Assembly (NCBI GenBank): GCA_947490145.1
Contig: CANLGD010000015.1
Location: 1 to 50,859 of the forward strand
Origin: Flavobacteriia bacterium
GTDB lineage: Bacteria > Bacteroidota > Bacteroidia > Flavobacteriales_D > Crocinitomicaceae
Direction: 5' to 3'
DNA length: 50,859 nt
Shown: positions 1-7,341 of the stretch, in pieces
Position numbering within the stretch: the first letter of the stretch is position 1
Layout of the letters: every line of letters starts with the position of its first letter
Program-made: the position numbers and the translations under genes
The notes under the pieces: generated by a model
The model's input: only the letters and a program-made list of their open reading frames with translations
The model's database searches: none
Told to the model about the DNA's origin: nothing

Positions 1-683
1 ATTAAAGTTATTAAATCTGTCCAATCATTTGTTACTGTATTTGTTTTCAGTTCATAACGAGTAGTATAAGCTGAAGCAGTTGATCCATAATTCATTAAAT
101 CTGCCGGAGTTTGACCGTCAGCATTATCTCCTGCTTTAAACAAATTTCCTTGATCTTCTAAAATTGCCCATTCCAAAAATTGGTCATCAATTTGTTCTAC
201 AACTGTATAAAATCCCCAAAAAGTTCCGTTCATATAAACGTTTGCATAATTAACTCTTGGAGCAGGAACTCCAGCAGCTTTGCAAACATCAGAAAATAAT
301 TTTTCTCTCATGAAAGAAGGATCTTTAAATCCATTATTAAAATTTAATTTTTTCAAACCTTCATAATTTTGTCCTTGAACAACTTTATTTATGTCAATTT
401 TAAATGATTTTTTATTTCCTGGATGACCATAACTTGAATTTCCTTTCAAGCGAATTTCAATTGAATCCATGTTATGAACTCCATAAATATCTGTGATTTG
501 CAAACCCGAAGCAATCATATTTGTTTCAGTTGGATAATTTGCAACCAAGCTATCCCAAAAACCAACCTGGTTAAAAGTCAAATCAACACGAATTACCTGA
601 CTTGTGTTAAAAAGACTATCTCCGCCAAATTGCGAAAATGAAAATAAAGGAGTAAATAGTGCTAAATATATCAGTTTTTGCAT
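1..683 (-). CDS. CotH-like secreted protein, N-terminal part (cut by window edge)
   Basis: The reading frame runs leftward from an ATG at 681-683 and leaves the window, so only about 227 N-terminal residues are visible. A signal peptide (MQKLIYLALFTPLFSFSQ) opens the protein. The motifs IEIRLKGNSSYG, NKKSFKIDINK, DPSFMREKLFSDV, AGVPAPR, NVYMNGTFWGFYTVVEQID and an N-L-F-K segment match the N-terminal half of CotH-family proteins. These are spore-coat-H-like atypical kinases, which in Bacteroidota are usually exported and often carry a T9SS sorting domain. The catalytic Asp and the C-terminus lie outside the window, so activity cannot be judged. The gene is followed upstream (at 770) by the sigma factor gene on the same strand after an 86-bp gap. 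Confidence 0.8.
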   Translation of the reverse strand, partial: MQKLIYLALFTPLFSFSQFGGDSLFNTSQVIRVDLTFNQVGFWDSLVANYPTETNMIASGLQITDIYGVHNMDSIEIRLKGNSSYGHPGNKKSFKIDINKVVQGQNYEGLKKLNFNNGFKDPSFMREKLFSDVCKAAGVPAPRVNYANVYMNGTFWGFYTVVEQIDDQFLEWAILEDQGNLFKAGDNADGQTPADLMNYGSTASAYTTRYELKTNTVTNDWTDLITL

Positions 684-769
684 TTTATAAATTTTAAATT
701 TAGCTAAAAGTACAAATAAAATTTGAAATTATGTTTTTTTTGCAGAAAAATCGAAATCAAAGGGAAAAA

Positions 770-1372
770 TCAAATTGTATCTTTCGTATTCTCAATCATG
801 ATCGCCATGTAATCTCTTGCTCTAAAAAGTTGTGCTTTTACAGTACCTAAGGGCAAATTCAACGTTTCAGAGATTTCTTCGTAGGATAATTCATCAAAGT
901 AACGTAATTCAACTAATTCACGATATCTTGGTTTTAATTTCTCAACCAAATTACGCATTAATTTGACCTTTTGAATGTGAATTAACTCTTCTTCGGGGTT
1001 TTGGGTGTGAGATTTTGCATCAAAATAAATAACTTCTCCGCCATCTGTTGTGTAGCCAGTGTCCATTGAAGTTACTTTTACACGCTTTTTACGCATAAAA
1101 TCAATGCAATTATTGGATGCAATTTTGAATAACCAAGTACTAAAAGCAAATGTAGGAGCATATTGATCTAAGCGACTAAAAGCCTTACCAAAAGCTTCAA
1201 TTGTTAAATCATCTGCATCATCGGTATTTTTTACCATTTTCAACATCATGAAATAAACTGATTCACGATAACGTTGCATCAATTCACCATACGCAGCTTG
1301 GCTTCCACCTAAAGCAGAGCCAACTAGACCAAGGTCATATTTTGCTTTGTCTGATAAATTTTCGTTCTCCAT
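770..1372 (-). CDS. RNA polymerase sigma factor, sigma-70 family (ECF-like, regions 2 and 4)
   Basis: This 200-residue protein has sigma region 2 at about residues 25-95 (YGELMQRYRESVYF, DADDLTIEAFGKAF, FSTWLFKIASNNCIDFMRKK) and region 4 at about 135-190 (LVELRYFDELSYEEISETLNLPLGTVKAQLFRARDYM). Regions 1.1 and 3 are absent, as in ECF factors. The linker of about 35 residues between the domains is longer than in minimal ECF factors. No anti-sigma gene adjoins it: the neighbours are a CotH-like gene and a glycosyltransferase. It is therefore probably a stand-alone factor of the type widely conserved in Bacteroidota. The start ATG at 1370-1372 gives the normal N-terminus. The upstream spacer carries two AAGTC/GACTT palindromes. 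Confidence 0.9.
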   Translation of the reverse strand: MENENLSDKAKYDLGLVGSALGGSQAAYGELMQRYRESVYFMMLKMVKNTDDADDLTIEAFGKAFSRLDQYAPTFAFSTWLFKIASNNCIDFMRKKRVKVTSMDTGYTTDGGEVIYFDAKSHTQNPEEELIHIQKVKLMRNLVEKLKPRYRELVELRYFDELSYEEISETLNLPLGTVKAQLFRARDYMAIMIENTKDTI

Positions 1373-1389
1373 TTTTTATATAGATTCAA

Positions 1390-1450
1390 AAGTCAAGACT
1401 TAATCTTCCTAATTTAAAATTTTTCTTCCAAAAAAATCAAGTCTTGACTT
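1390..1450. repeat. Pair of dispersed AAGTC-WW-GACTT palindromes
   Basis: Two 12-bp palindromes lie between the sigma factor and the glycosyltransferase genes: AAGTCAAGACTT (1390-1401) and AAGTCTTGACTT (1439-1450). They are also complementary to each other, so the 38-bp interval between them could form the loop of a larger stem. The same 12-mer type recurs at 3919-4052 and 20686-20697. Their role is unknown. They may be a small non-coding repeat family, or a protein-binding site upstream of the sigma gene. Confidence 0.6.
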
Positions 1451-1496
1451 ATGTGTCTTTTCGTCTATTCTTAATTCTTCATCCCGCTACAGCGGA

Positions 1497-2639
1497 CTAT
1501 TTCCACTTCGTCGTCTTTTCTGACGTATAATAAACCCACGGTATCAAAAAGGCGTAAAACAAATCTAAAATCGGCAACAAGGCAACAAACCCTTTTGCTT
1601 TCAATTTAAATAAGCACCTTCCCTGAATCCACCATTTCAATAACAACACAAAACCGAAAACAATACCAGCAAAAAGCCTGTATTCATTATCAACCAACAA
1701 TAATACAAACGATATCCATGCCAAAATCAAAGTTAAAGGATAAATTCCTAATAATAGTTTTTTCATAACTTGATATTTGCCAGTTGTGGCGTAATGTCTC
1801 GTCTTTTGTACTGTCCATGATTTCCAAGAATCTTTTCCTTTTGAAACACAAAAAGCATTCGGATTTATTTGAATAGTATAATTTTTTTTCTTCGCCGTTT
1901 CTTGCACAAATAAATCATCATCACCAGAAATTACTGAATAATGTGATTTAAAACCATTTACGGAATTAAACAATTTTTTGGTATATGTTAGGTTTCGTCC
2001 AACTCCCATATATGGTAATTTAGCCAAAGCAAAAGAAAAATAATTCATAGCAATCATTGCTGTGTCAAAGCGGATAATTTTATTTATAAAACTTTTTTCT
2101 TCCTTATAAGGCGCATATCCCAGGACAATTTCTTTTTTGTCAGAAATTTTTGAAACCATTAATTTCAACCAATTTTCACTCGTAGGAGCGCAATCTGCAT
2201 CTGTTAAAACTAAAATTTCATTACTTGCGACTTTTATTCCAAGAGACAGAGGGAATTTTTTTCCTGTTCCTAAATGCTTACTTCTCTCAACTTCAACAAC
2301 TTTTAATTTTTTTGGAAATTGTAACTTAAAAGCATTAAGAATATTGTAAGAATCATCAATAGATTGATGGTTGACAATTACAACTTCAAAATTTGGATAA
2401 TCTTGATTTAAAATTAAAGGTAAGTATTGATATAAATTGTCTGATTCATTTCTTGCTGCAATTACAACAGATATAGCTGGAAAATTATTTTCTTCTAAAA
2501 TACTTTTTTCCTTTTCTCTAAAAAACGCAAATCTTATGTAAATAAAAAAGACATACAAAAGCTGAATAAACAGCATTGCGCTTAAAATACAGAATATGTA
2601 AAAAGAAATGTTTTTTTCAAAACTTGGTAAAAATTCCAT
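1497..2639 (-). CDS. Membrane-anchored family 2 glycosyltransferase
   Basis: The 380-residue protein has an N-terminal transmembrane helix (about 12-38), a GT-A domain (about 53-285) and two or three C-terminal transmembrane helices (about 296-316, 321-336, 350-372). Visible GT2 landmarks are PAISVVIAARNE at the start of the Rossmann region, the metal-binding TDADC (residues 146-150), the acceptor-side SGDDDLFVQE (239-247) and QKTRHY, a variant of the QxxRW motif. The architecture resembles processive or lipid-linked sugar transferases of the inner membrane. Substrate cannot be read from sequence. The gene is divergent from tgt with a spacer of about 106 bp. An 'AGCGG'-type inverted repeat just after the stop (1486-1495) is too short to call a terminator. 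Confidence 0.88.
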   Translation of the reverse strand: MEFLPSFEKNISFYIFCILSAMLFIQLLYVFFIYIRFAFFREKEKSILEENNFPAISVVIAARNESDNLYQYLPLILNQDYPNFEVVIVNHQSIDDSYNILNAFKLQFPKKLKVVEVERSKHLGTGKKFPLSLGIKVASNEILVLTDADCAPTSENWLKLMVSKISDKKEIVLGYAPYKEEKSFINKIIRFDTAMIAMNYFSFALAKLPYMGVGRNLTYTKKLFNSVNGFKSHYSVISGDDDLFVQETAKKKNYTIQINPNAFCVSKGKDSWKSWTVQKTRHYATTGKYQVMKKLLLGIYPLTLILAWISFVLLLVDNEYRLFAGIVFGFVLLLKWWIQGRCLFKLKAKGFVALLPILDLFYAFLIPWVYYTSEKTTKWK

Positions 2640-2713
2640 CGTTTATTTTAACTTTTTAGCTAATTTTATGTAATTACTTGAGCACAAAGATGAGAAGCAT
2701 AACTAAATACAAT

Positions 2714-2721
2714 TATCTTTG
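2714..2721 (+). promoter_or_regulatory. TAnnTTTG -7 box of tgt
   Basis: TATCTTTG matches the Bacteroidota primary-sigma -7 consensus. It lies 24 bp before the ATG of tgt. A TTG inside this box is in frame with tgt and lengthens the open frame to 2719, but a codon inside the promoter cannot be the start. No well-spaced -33 TTTG is seen. Confidence 0.65.
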
Positions 2722-2745
2722 CACAGATTTTTTATCAACAAAGAT

Positions 2746-3876
2746 ATGCACTTTGATTTACATAAGACAGATTTAAGAACAAAAGCTCGTGCTGGGAGCA
2801 TACATACTGATCATGGAATTATCGAAACTCCAATATTTATGCCTGTTGGTACGGCAGGAACCGTAAAAGCTGTTCACCAACATGAATTGCGTGACGATAT
2901 TGATACTCAAATTATTTTAGGAAATACCTATCATTTATATTTACGTCCTGGAACAGAAGTTCTAGAAAAATCAGGTGGTTTACACAAATTTAATGGTTGG
3001 GATCGTCCCATTCTGACAGATAGTGGAGGCTATCAAGTATATTCCCTTTCAAGTTCAAATAAAATCGTGGAAGAGGGTGTGAAATTTCAATCACATTTAG
3101 ATGGAAGTTATCACTTTTTTACGCCTGAAAAAGCAATCGATATTCAACGATCAATTGGTGGAGATATTATAATGGCTTTTGATGAGTGTACTCCTTATCC
3201 GTGTGAATACGGTTATGCAAAACGTTCTATGCACATGACGCATCGTTGGTTAAATCGCTGTTTTGAACAAATGAATCGCACTGAACCGAAATATGGTTAC
3301 GAACAAGCTTTGTTTCCAATTATTCAAGGAAGTGTTTACAAAGATTTGAGAATCGAAGCAGCTCACACAATCGCTGAGCACAATGCTTTTGGAAATGCAA
3401 TCGGTGGGCTCTCAGTGGGCGAGCCGGCAGAAGATATGTATGAAATGACAGATGTGGTTTGTTCGATTTTGCCAACTGATAAACCTCGTTATTTGATGGG
3501 AGTTGGGACTCCAATAAATATTTTAGAAAGCATCGCACTTGGAGTTGACATGATGGATTGTGTAATGCCATCCAGAAATGCTCGACACGGATTATTGTTT
3601 ACATCTGAAGGAACAATGAACATGAAAAATGAAAAATGGGCACAAGATTTTTCACCTTTAGACGAAAATGGAACTTCTTACGTTGATAAAGTATATTCTA
3701 AAGCTTACGTTAGACATTTATTTAAAGCAAAAGAATACCTCGGAATGCAAATTGCGACAATTCATAATTTAGCTTTTTATTTGGAATTGGTTCGCGAAGC
3801 GAGAAAAAGAATTTTAGACGGAACTTTTGCTGACTGGAAAGATATGATGGTTAAGAAATTGGGGAATCGACTTTGA
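2746..3876 (+). CDS. tgt: Queuine tRNA-ribosyltransferase, zinc-site-less variant
   Basis: The enzyme exchanges guanine 34 for preQ1 in tRNAs with GUN anticodons. From the ATG at 2746 it is 376 residues, the usual bacterial length. It shows TPIFMPVGTAGTVKAV, TDSGGYQVYSLS (general acid/base Asp92), GGLSVGEP and MMDCVMPSRNARHG (nucleophile Asp271). The C-terminal structural zinc site is altered: the usual C-x-C-x2-C is replaced by Gly309, Ser311 and Asp314, although the fourth ligand (His340 in ATIHNL) remains. I recall the same replacement in other flavobacterial Tgt proteins, so this is likely a lineage trait rather than a dead enzyme. The start was chosen over the TTG at 2719 because that TTG is part of the -7 box. 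It is followed by an LptG-like gene after a repeat-bearing spacer. Confidence 0.95.
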   Translation: MHFDLHKTDLRTKARAGSIHTDHGIIETPIFMPVGTAGTVKAVHQHELRDDIDTQIILGNTYHLYLRPGTEVLEKSGGLHKFNGWDRPILTDSGGYQVYSLSSSNKIVEEGVKFQSHLDGSYHFFTPEKAIDIQRSIGGDIIMAFDECTPYPCEYGYAKRSMHMTHRWLNRCFEQMNRTEPKYGYEQALFPIIQGSVYKDLRIEAAHTIAEHNAFGNAIGGLSVGEPAEDMYEMTDVVCSILPTDKPRYLMGVGTPINILESIALGVDMMDCVMPSRNARHGLLFTSEGTMNMKNEKWAQDFSPLDENGTSYVDKVYSKAYVRHLFKAKEYLGMQIATIHNLAFYLELVREARKRILDGTFADWKDMMVKKLGNRL

Positions 3877-3918
3877 TAATTGTATAATTAAAAATAGACA
3901 AAAGACTAAAAGAGTCAA

Positions 3919-4052
3919 AAGTCAAGACTAAAATTGTATGTAAGGTGAAAATCAATTATCTAAAAACAATTAAGTCTTGACTTCTGAATCTAAAAATCTA
4001 GAAGTCTAAAAAAAATAAAAATATGTATTTAAAACAAATCAAGTCTTAACTT
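3919..4052. repeat. Three AAGTC/GACTT-type palindromes between tgt and the LptG-like gene
   Basis: The 194-bp spacer holds AAGTCAAGACTA (3919-3930), AAGTCTTGACTT (3972-3983) and AAGTCTTAACTT (4041-4052), plus looser relatives such as AAAGACTAAAAGAGTC and TAGAAGTCTAAA. Each is a short inverted repeat with a 2-nt centre. The last two are followed by similar words (CTGAATCTAAAAATCT, CAGAATCTTAATATCT), which suggests a repeat unit of roughly 25-30 bp rather than a bare 12-mer. Function unknown. Confidence 0.65.
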
Positions 4053-4070
4053 CAGAATCTTAATATCTTA

Positions 4071-5144
4071 ATGTCTCTAATAGATAAATATATAATTAAA
4101 AAATTTCTGTCGACATTCTTTTTTATGTTGGGGATTGTGATGCTGTTTTCTACGGTTTTTGACATTTCCTCTCGATTGGGTGAATTTATTGACAACAAAG
4201 CGACAGTTTTTGGGATAATTTTTGAATATTATACTAATTTTATAATTTATTACGGGAATACCTTTTCAGCACTAATCATCTTTTTGTCTGTAATTTGGTT
4301 TACAGCAAAAATGGCTCAAGATTCTGAGATTATCCCTCTGATGTTTAGCGGAAAACCATTTACGAGAATCTTAAGACCATATTTTATTGCTGCGACTTTG
4401 CTTGTTATTATGTCGTTGATTCTAAATCACTTTATTATTCCAAAATCGAATAAAGTGCGTTTGAATTTTGAAGAAAAATATTACCGTGACAGAATGGTTG
4501 TTGAAAACTATCATGCACAATTTCCTGGAAATAAGTTGGTTTATTTTACTTCATATGTCAGCGATGAAAATATTGTAAATGAACTAAAAATTGAAGTTTG
4601 GTCTCCCCAGCGAAAACCCGATTATTACATTCATGCAAAAACTGCAATTAATAAAATAGGTACCAATGAATGGAGATTAAATAATTATTATATCCGTAAA
4701 ATTGGGAATCCAAAAGATGAATTAAAATCTGGATTAGTGCTTGACACAACTTTTAATTTTACCATTGAAGAAATGGCAATTCGGGAAAATCGAGCTGAAA
4801 CAATGGCATTTTCTGATTTGAAAAAATTCATTGAAATGGAAAAAAGAAAGGGGAATCCTAAAATTCCAGATTATGAAATAATGTTGTATCAGCGGACTTC
4901 ATTACCTTTCGCAACTTATGTTTTAACTTTAATGGGAGTTGCTGTTTCAAGTCGTAAAAAACGAGGAGGAATTGGTGTTAACATTGCAATTGGTTTGCTT
5001 TTTGTTTTTATTTATATCTTTACGATGCAGGTTACCACTGTGGCAGCAAAAAATCTTGGTTTCCCTCCGATCATTGCTGTTTGGATGCCAAATGTTTTGT
5101 TCGGAATTTTAGGATTTGTGATGTACCGCTTGGCGCCTAAATAA
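4071..5144 (+). CDS. LptF/LptG (YjgP/YjgQ) family permease
   Basis: This 357-residue inner-membrane protein starts MSLIDKYIIKKFLSTFFF, which is typical of the LptG branch. Helices fall near residues 12-32, 50-80 (two), 102-122 and three more in the last 85 residues. A soluble beta-jellyroll-like periplasmic region lies between (about 125-265). LptF and LptG form the transmembrane pair of the LptB2FG ABC exporter, which pulls lipopolysaccharide from the inner membrane toward the LptC-A-D bridge. The partner permease and the ATPase are not in this window. Pairing with tgt is a common order in Flavobacteriales. Which paralogue it is (F or G) is inferred, not proven. Confidence 0.88.
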   Translation: MSLIDKYIIKKFLSTFFFMLGIVMLFSTVFDISSRLGEFIDNKATVFGIIFEYYTNFIIYYGNTFSALIIFLSVIWFTAKMAQDSEIIPLMFSGKPFTRILRPYFIAATLLVIMSLILNHFIIPKSNKVRLNFEEKYYRDRMVVENYHAQFPGNKLVYFTSYVSDENIVNELKIEVWSPQRKPDYYIHAKTAINKIGTNEWRLNNYYIRKIGNPKDELKSGLVLDTTFNFTIEEMAIRENRAETMAFSDLKKFIEMEKRKGNPKIPDYEIMLYQRTSLPFATYVLTLMGVAVSSRKKRGGIGVNIAIGLLFVFIYIFTMQVTTVAAKNLGFPPIIAVWMPNVLFGILGFVMYRLAPK

Positions 5145-5204
5145 CTTTATTAAAAGCTTCGCAGATTATAATTTGCAGATTTTGTTTAATTAAAAATTTT
5201 ACTT

Positions 5205-5954
5205 ATAAAAACAGTTAAATTAATATTATTAATTTTTATTTCGTTTTCATCCTTTTCACAAATTGTGAACATAGAAAACAAACGAATTTACGACGATTCA
5301 TCTGGTTGGAGTGGAGCATTAGACGCTTCATTTTCTTTCATTCAAAACAAAGATTATTTGTACAATTTAAATGTGAAATCACGTGCTCAATACAAAAACA
5401 AAAAACACTTTTTTTTCGTTTTGAGTGATTTCTTTTATTCGGGTGGAGAAAAAGTATATGCAAATTCTGGAATGGGACACGTTCGTTACGCTTATCGAAT
5501 TAAACAAACTGGTTGGAAAATAGAATCTTATGCGCAAACACAATACAATCAATTATTAAATCAAAAATCAAGGTCTTTGGCGGGATTTGGTTTAAGAGAT
5601 AAAATTATTGGAATAGAAAAAATCAAATCTTTTATTGGAAGTTCAATTTTTTACGAATACGAAGAAATTCAGCCAAACAACGAATTTAATTCAGGTTTCC
5701 GTTGGAGCAATTACCTTTCTTGGTTTATGAATTTCAACAATTTCTCCTTTGCAGGAATTACCTATTATCAAGCTTTGATTTCAAATTTATCTGATTATCG
5801 ATTTTCTGGACAATACACTATAAATACGAAATTATCTAAAAAAATGCGTTTTAAAGCTGAATTAAATATTTTTTACGATAGCAAGCCACCCGAAAACGTC
5901 AGATCAAATATCAGTTCGTTTTTAATAGGTTTGGGATATGATTTTGGAAAGTAA
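5205..5954 (+). CDS. DUF481-like outer-membrane beta-barrel protein with apparent non-AUG start
   Basis: The mature part (from about 5265) looks like a small beta-barrel: alternating hydrophobic and aromatic strands, GGEKVYANSGMGHVRYAYRI, WKIESYAQTQYNQLL, and a C-terminal strand ending IGLGYDFGK. This resembles the YdiY/DUF481 family. The first conventional start codon in frame is GTG at 5265, which would leave no signal peptide. The frame stays open upstream to a TAA at 5187, and the intervening codons read IKTVKLILLIFISFSSFSQ, a good signal peptide. The true start is therefore probably ATA at 5205 (or ATT at 5196). I give 5205 (249 residues); starting at 5265 would give 229. Function unknown. 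Confidence 0.62.
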   Translation: MKTVKLILLIFISFSSFSQIVNIENKRIYDDSSGWSGALDASFSFIQNKDYLYNLNVKSRAQYKNKKHFFFVLSDFFYSGGEKVYANSGMGHVRYAYRIKQTGWKIESYAQTQYNQLLNQKSRSLAGFGLRDKIIGIEKIKSFIGSSIFYEYEEIQPNNEFNSGFRWSNYLSWFMNFNNFSFAGITYYQALISNLSDYRFSGQYTINTKLSKKMRFKAELNIFYDSKPPENVRSNISSFLIGLGYDFGK

Positions 5955-6028
5955 TTTCATAATAATCTGATTTTTGATCTTTATTTACTAAAAATCAATA
6001 AAATAGTGTATTCTTTTTCAACAAACGC

Positions 6029-6057
6029 TTGTGTTTAAAAATAAATCCCTATCTTTG
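6029..6057 (+). promoter_or_regulatory. Promoter of the rpsF-rpsR-rplI operon
   Basis: A TTG at 6029-6031 and TATCTTTG at 6050-6057 are separated by 18 bp, close to the Bacteroidota -33/-7 arrangement. The leader to the rpsF ATG at 6092 is about 28 nt and is too short for the known S6:S18 autoregulatory leader fold. Confidence 0.75.
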
Positions 6058-6091
6058 CACCCATTATTTTATTAATTAATATTCAAAATTT

Positions 6092-6448
6092 ATGAATTCT
6101 TACGAAACTGTTTTCATCTTAACTCCCGTTTTGTCTGATGATCAGGCAAAGGAAGCAGTGCAAAAATTCGAAAGTGAAATCGCCTCTTTTGGTGGTAAAC
6201 TTAAGCACAGCGAAAAATGGGGATTGAAAAAATTGGCTTACCCAATCCAGAAAAAAACAACAGGATTTTATTTCTTGTTAGAGTATGAAGGTGAAGGTAA
6301 CTTAATCAACGATTTAGAGATCTCTTTCAAACGTGACGAGCGCGTTATGCGTTTCTTAACAGTTAAAATGTGTAAAGATCACCAAGCTTATTCTGTGAAA
6401 AGAAGAGCAAAAATGGGTGAAGCAAAAACTGTTGTTGCCGAAGCTTAG
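6092..6448 (+). CDS. rpsF: 30S ribosomal protein S6
   Basis: S6 binds the central domain of 16S rRNA as a heterodimer with S18. The 118-residue protein begins MNSYETVFILTPVLSDDQ and contains GLKKLAYPIQKKTTGFYFLLEYEGEG and RDERVMRFLTVK, all standard for the S6 ferredoxin-like fold. It is the first gene of a compact operon with rpsR 25 bp downstream and rplI after that, in the usual bacterial order. The C-terminal tail after residue 95 is short and basic/alanine-rich. Confidence 0.98.
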   Translation: MNSYETVFILTPVLSDDQAKEAVQKFESEIASFGGKLKHSEKWGLKKLAYPIQKKTTGFYFLLEYEGEGNLINDLEISFKRDERVMRFLTVKMCKDHQAYSVKRRAKMGEAKTVVAEA

Positions 6449-6473
6449 TATTTATCATTAAAAATTAAAAAAC

Positions 6474-6734
6474 ATGTCAAACGATATTCGTTATTTAACG
6501 CCGATTAACATCGATATTAAAAAAGCTAAATACTGCCGATTCAAAAAAAGTGGTATTAAGTTTGTTGATTTCAAAGATCCTAATTTCTTATTGAAATTGA
6601 TCAATGAGCAAGGAAAAATTCTTCCTCGTCGTATCACAGGAACTTCCGCGAAGTACCAAAACAAAGTAAACAAAGCAATCAAAAGAGCTCGTCATTTAGC
6701 AATATTGCCTTATGTAGGTGATATGTTGAAATAA
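6474..6734 (+). CDS. rpsR: 30S ribosomal protein S18
   Basis: The 86-residue protein holds the S18 core: [62 protein letters not shown]. It is the partner of S6 on 16S rRNA, and the two genes are adjacent. The N-terminus ([20 protein letters not shown]) is of the Bacteroidota form, lacking the zinc-ribbon cysteine pairs of C+ S18 paralogues (only Cys21-type YCRF remains). Gap to rplI is 32 bp. Confidence 0.97.
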   Translation: MSNDIRYLTPINIDIKKAKYCRFKKSGIKFVDFKDPNFLLKLINEQGKILPRRITGTSAKYQNKVNKAIKRARHLAILPYVGDMLK

Positions 6735-6766
6735 GCGACTTGTCAAACATTAAAACTTAAAGTAAA

Positions 6767-7213
6767 ATGGAAGTTATCTTAAAGAAAAACGTAGATAAGT
6801 TGGGTTATAAAGACGAAACTGTGAATGTTAAACCAGGATACGGTCGTAATTTTTTAATCCCTCAAGGTTATGCTTCATTGGCAACAGCTTCTGCAAAGAA
6901 AGCACATGCTGAAACAATGAAACAAAAATCTCACAAAGAATCAAAAATATTAGCTGAAGCTGAAGCAATTGCTGTAAAATTAGTGGATGTCACTGTTACA
7001 ATCTCAACAAAAGTTGGTGAAAACGGTAAAATATTTGGTTCTGTAAACACTGTACAATTATCAGAAGTTTTAAAAGCTGCTGGATTTGATATTGATCGTA
7101 AATCTTTGAAAATCAAAGACGAACCAATCAGAGAAATCGGTACTTACGAAGCTGAAGCAAATTTACACAAAGGAGTAAAACCTACATTCAAATTTGAGGT
7201 TGTAGGAGAATAA
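6767..7213 (+). CDS. rplI: 50S ribosomal protein L9
   Basis: L9 bridges the L1-stalk base of the large subunit through two globular domains joined by a long helix. The N-terminal domain (MEVILKKNVDKLGYKDETVNVKPGYGRNFLIPQGYA) is a clear signature. The connecting helix spans about residues 41-75 and the C-terminal 23S-binding domain about 78-148. Length (148) is normal. It ends the ribosomal operon and is followed by a strong hairpin terminator before dnaB, which has its own promoter. Confidence 0.98.
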   Translation: MEVILKKNVDKLGYKDETVNVKPGYGRNFLIPQGYASLATASAKKAHAETMKQKSHKESKILAEAEAIAVKLVDVTVTISTKVGENGKIFGSVNTVQLSEVLKAAGFDIDRKSLKIKDEPIREIGTYEAEANLHKGVKPTFKFEVVGE

Positions 7214-7235
7214 TTCTCTTTTCACATATTTTTAG

Positions 7236-7266
7236 AATCCCGTTCAGAAATGTTCGGGATTTTTTT
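7236..7266 (+). terminator. Rho-independent terminator after rplI
   Basis: The stem AATCCCG (7236-7242) pairs with CGGGATT (7255-7261), with a 12-nt loop and a run of T to 7266. Nearly the same sequence, loop included, occurs after the aldehyde dehydrogenase gene at 33448-33478. Confidence 0.85.
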
Positions 7267-7328
7267 GTGGAATATTATTCTGTTGAAAAGTAAAGCAAAT
7301 AAAATTTTTAGAACCCGATTTTCTTATT

Positions 7329-7336
7329 TATCTTTG
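7329..7336 (+). promoter_or_regulatory. -7 box of dnaB, placing the start site at the start codon
   Basis: TATCTTTG ends only 5 nt before the dnaB ATG at 7342. With the usual spacing of the transcription start a few bases after this box, the mRNA would have almost no 5' leader. No well-spaced -33 element is seen. Confidence 0.6.
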
Positions 7337-7341
7337 TTGTT

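Noticed and set aside
1484-1495. CCGCT/AGCGG inverted repeat after the glycosyltransferase stop as terminator
   Set aside because: The stem is only 5 bp with a 2-nt loop and has no T run on the minus strand.
6058-6091. S6:S18 ribosomal leader upstream of rpsF
   Set aside because: The leader is only about 30 nt and AT-rich, with no bulged CCG stem, so the known autoregulatory motif is not supported.
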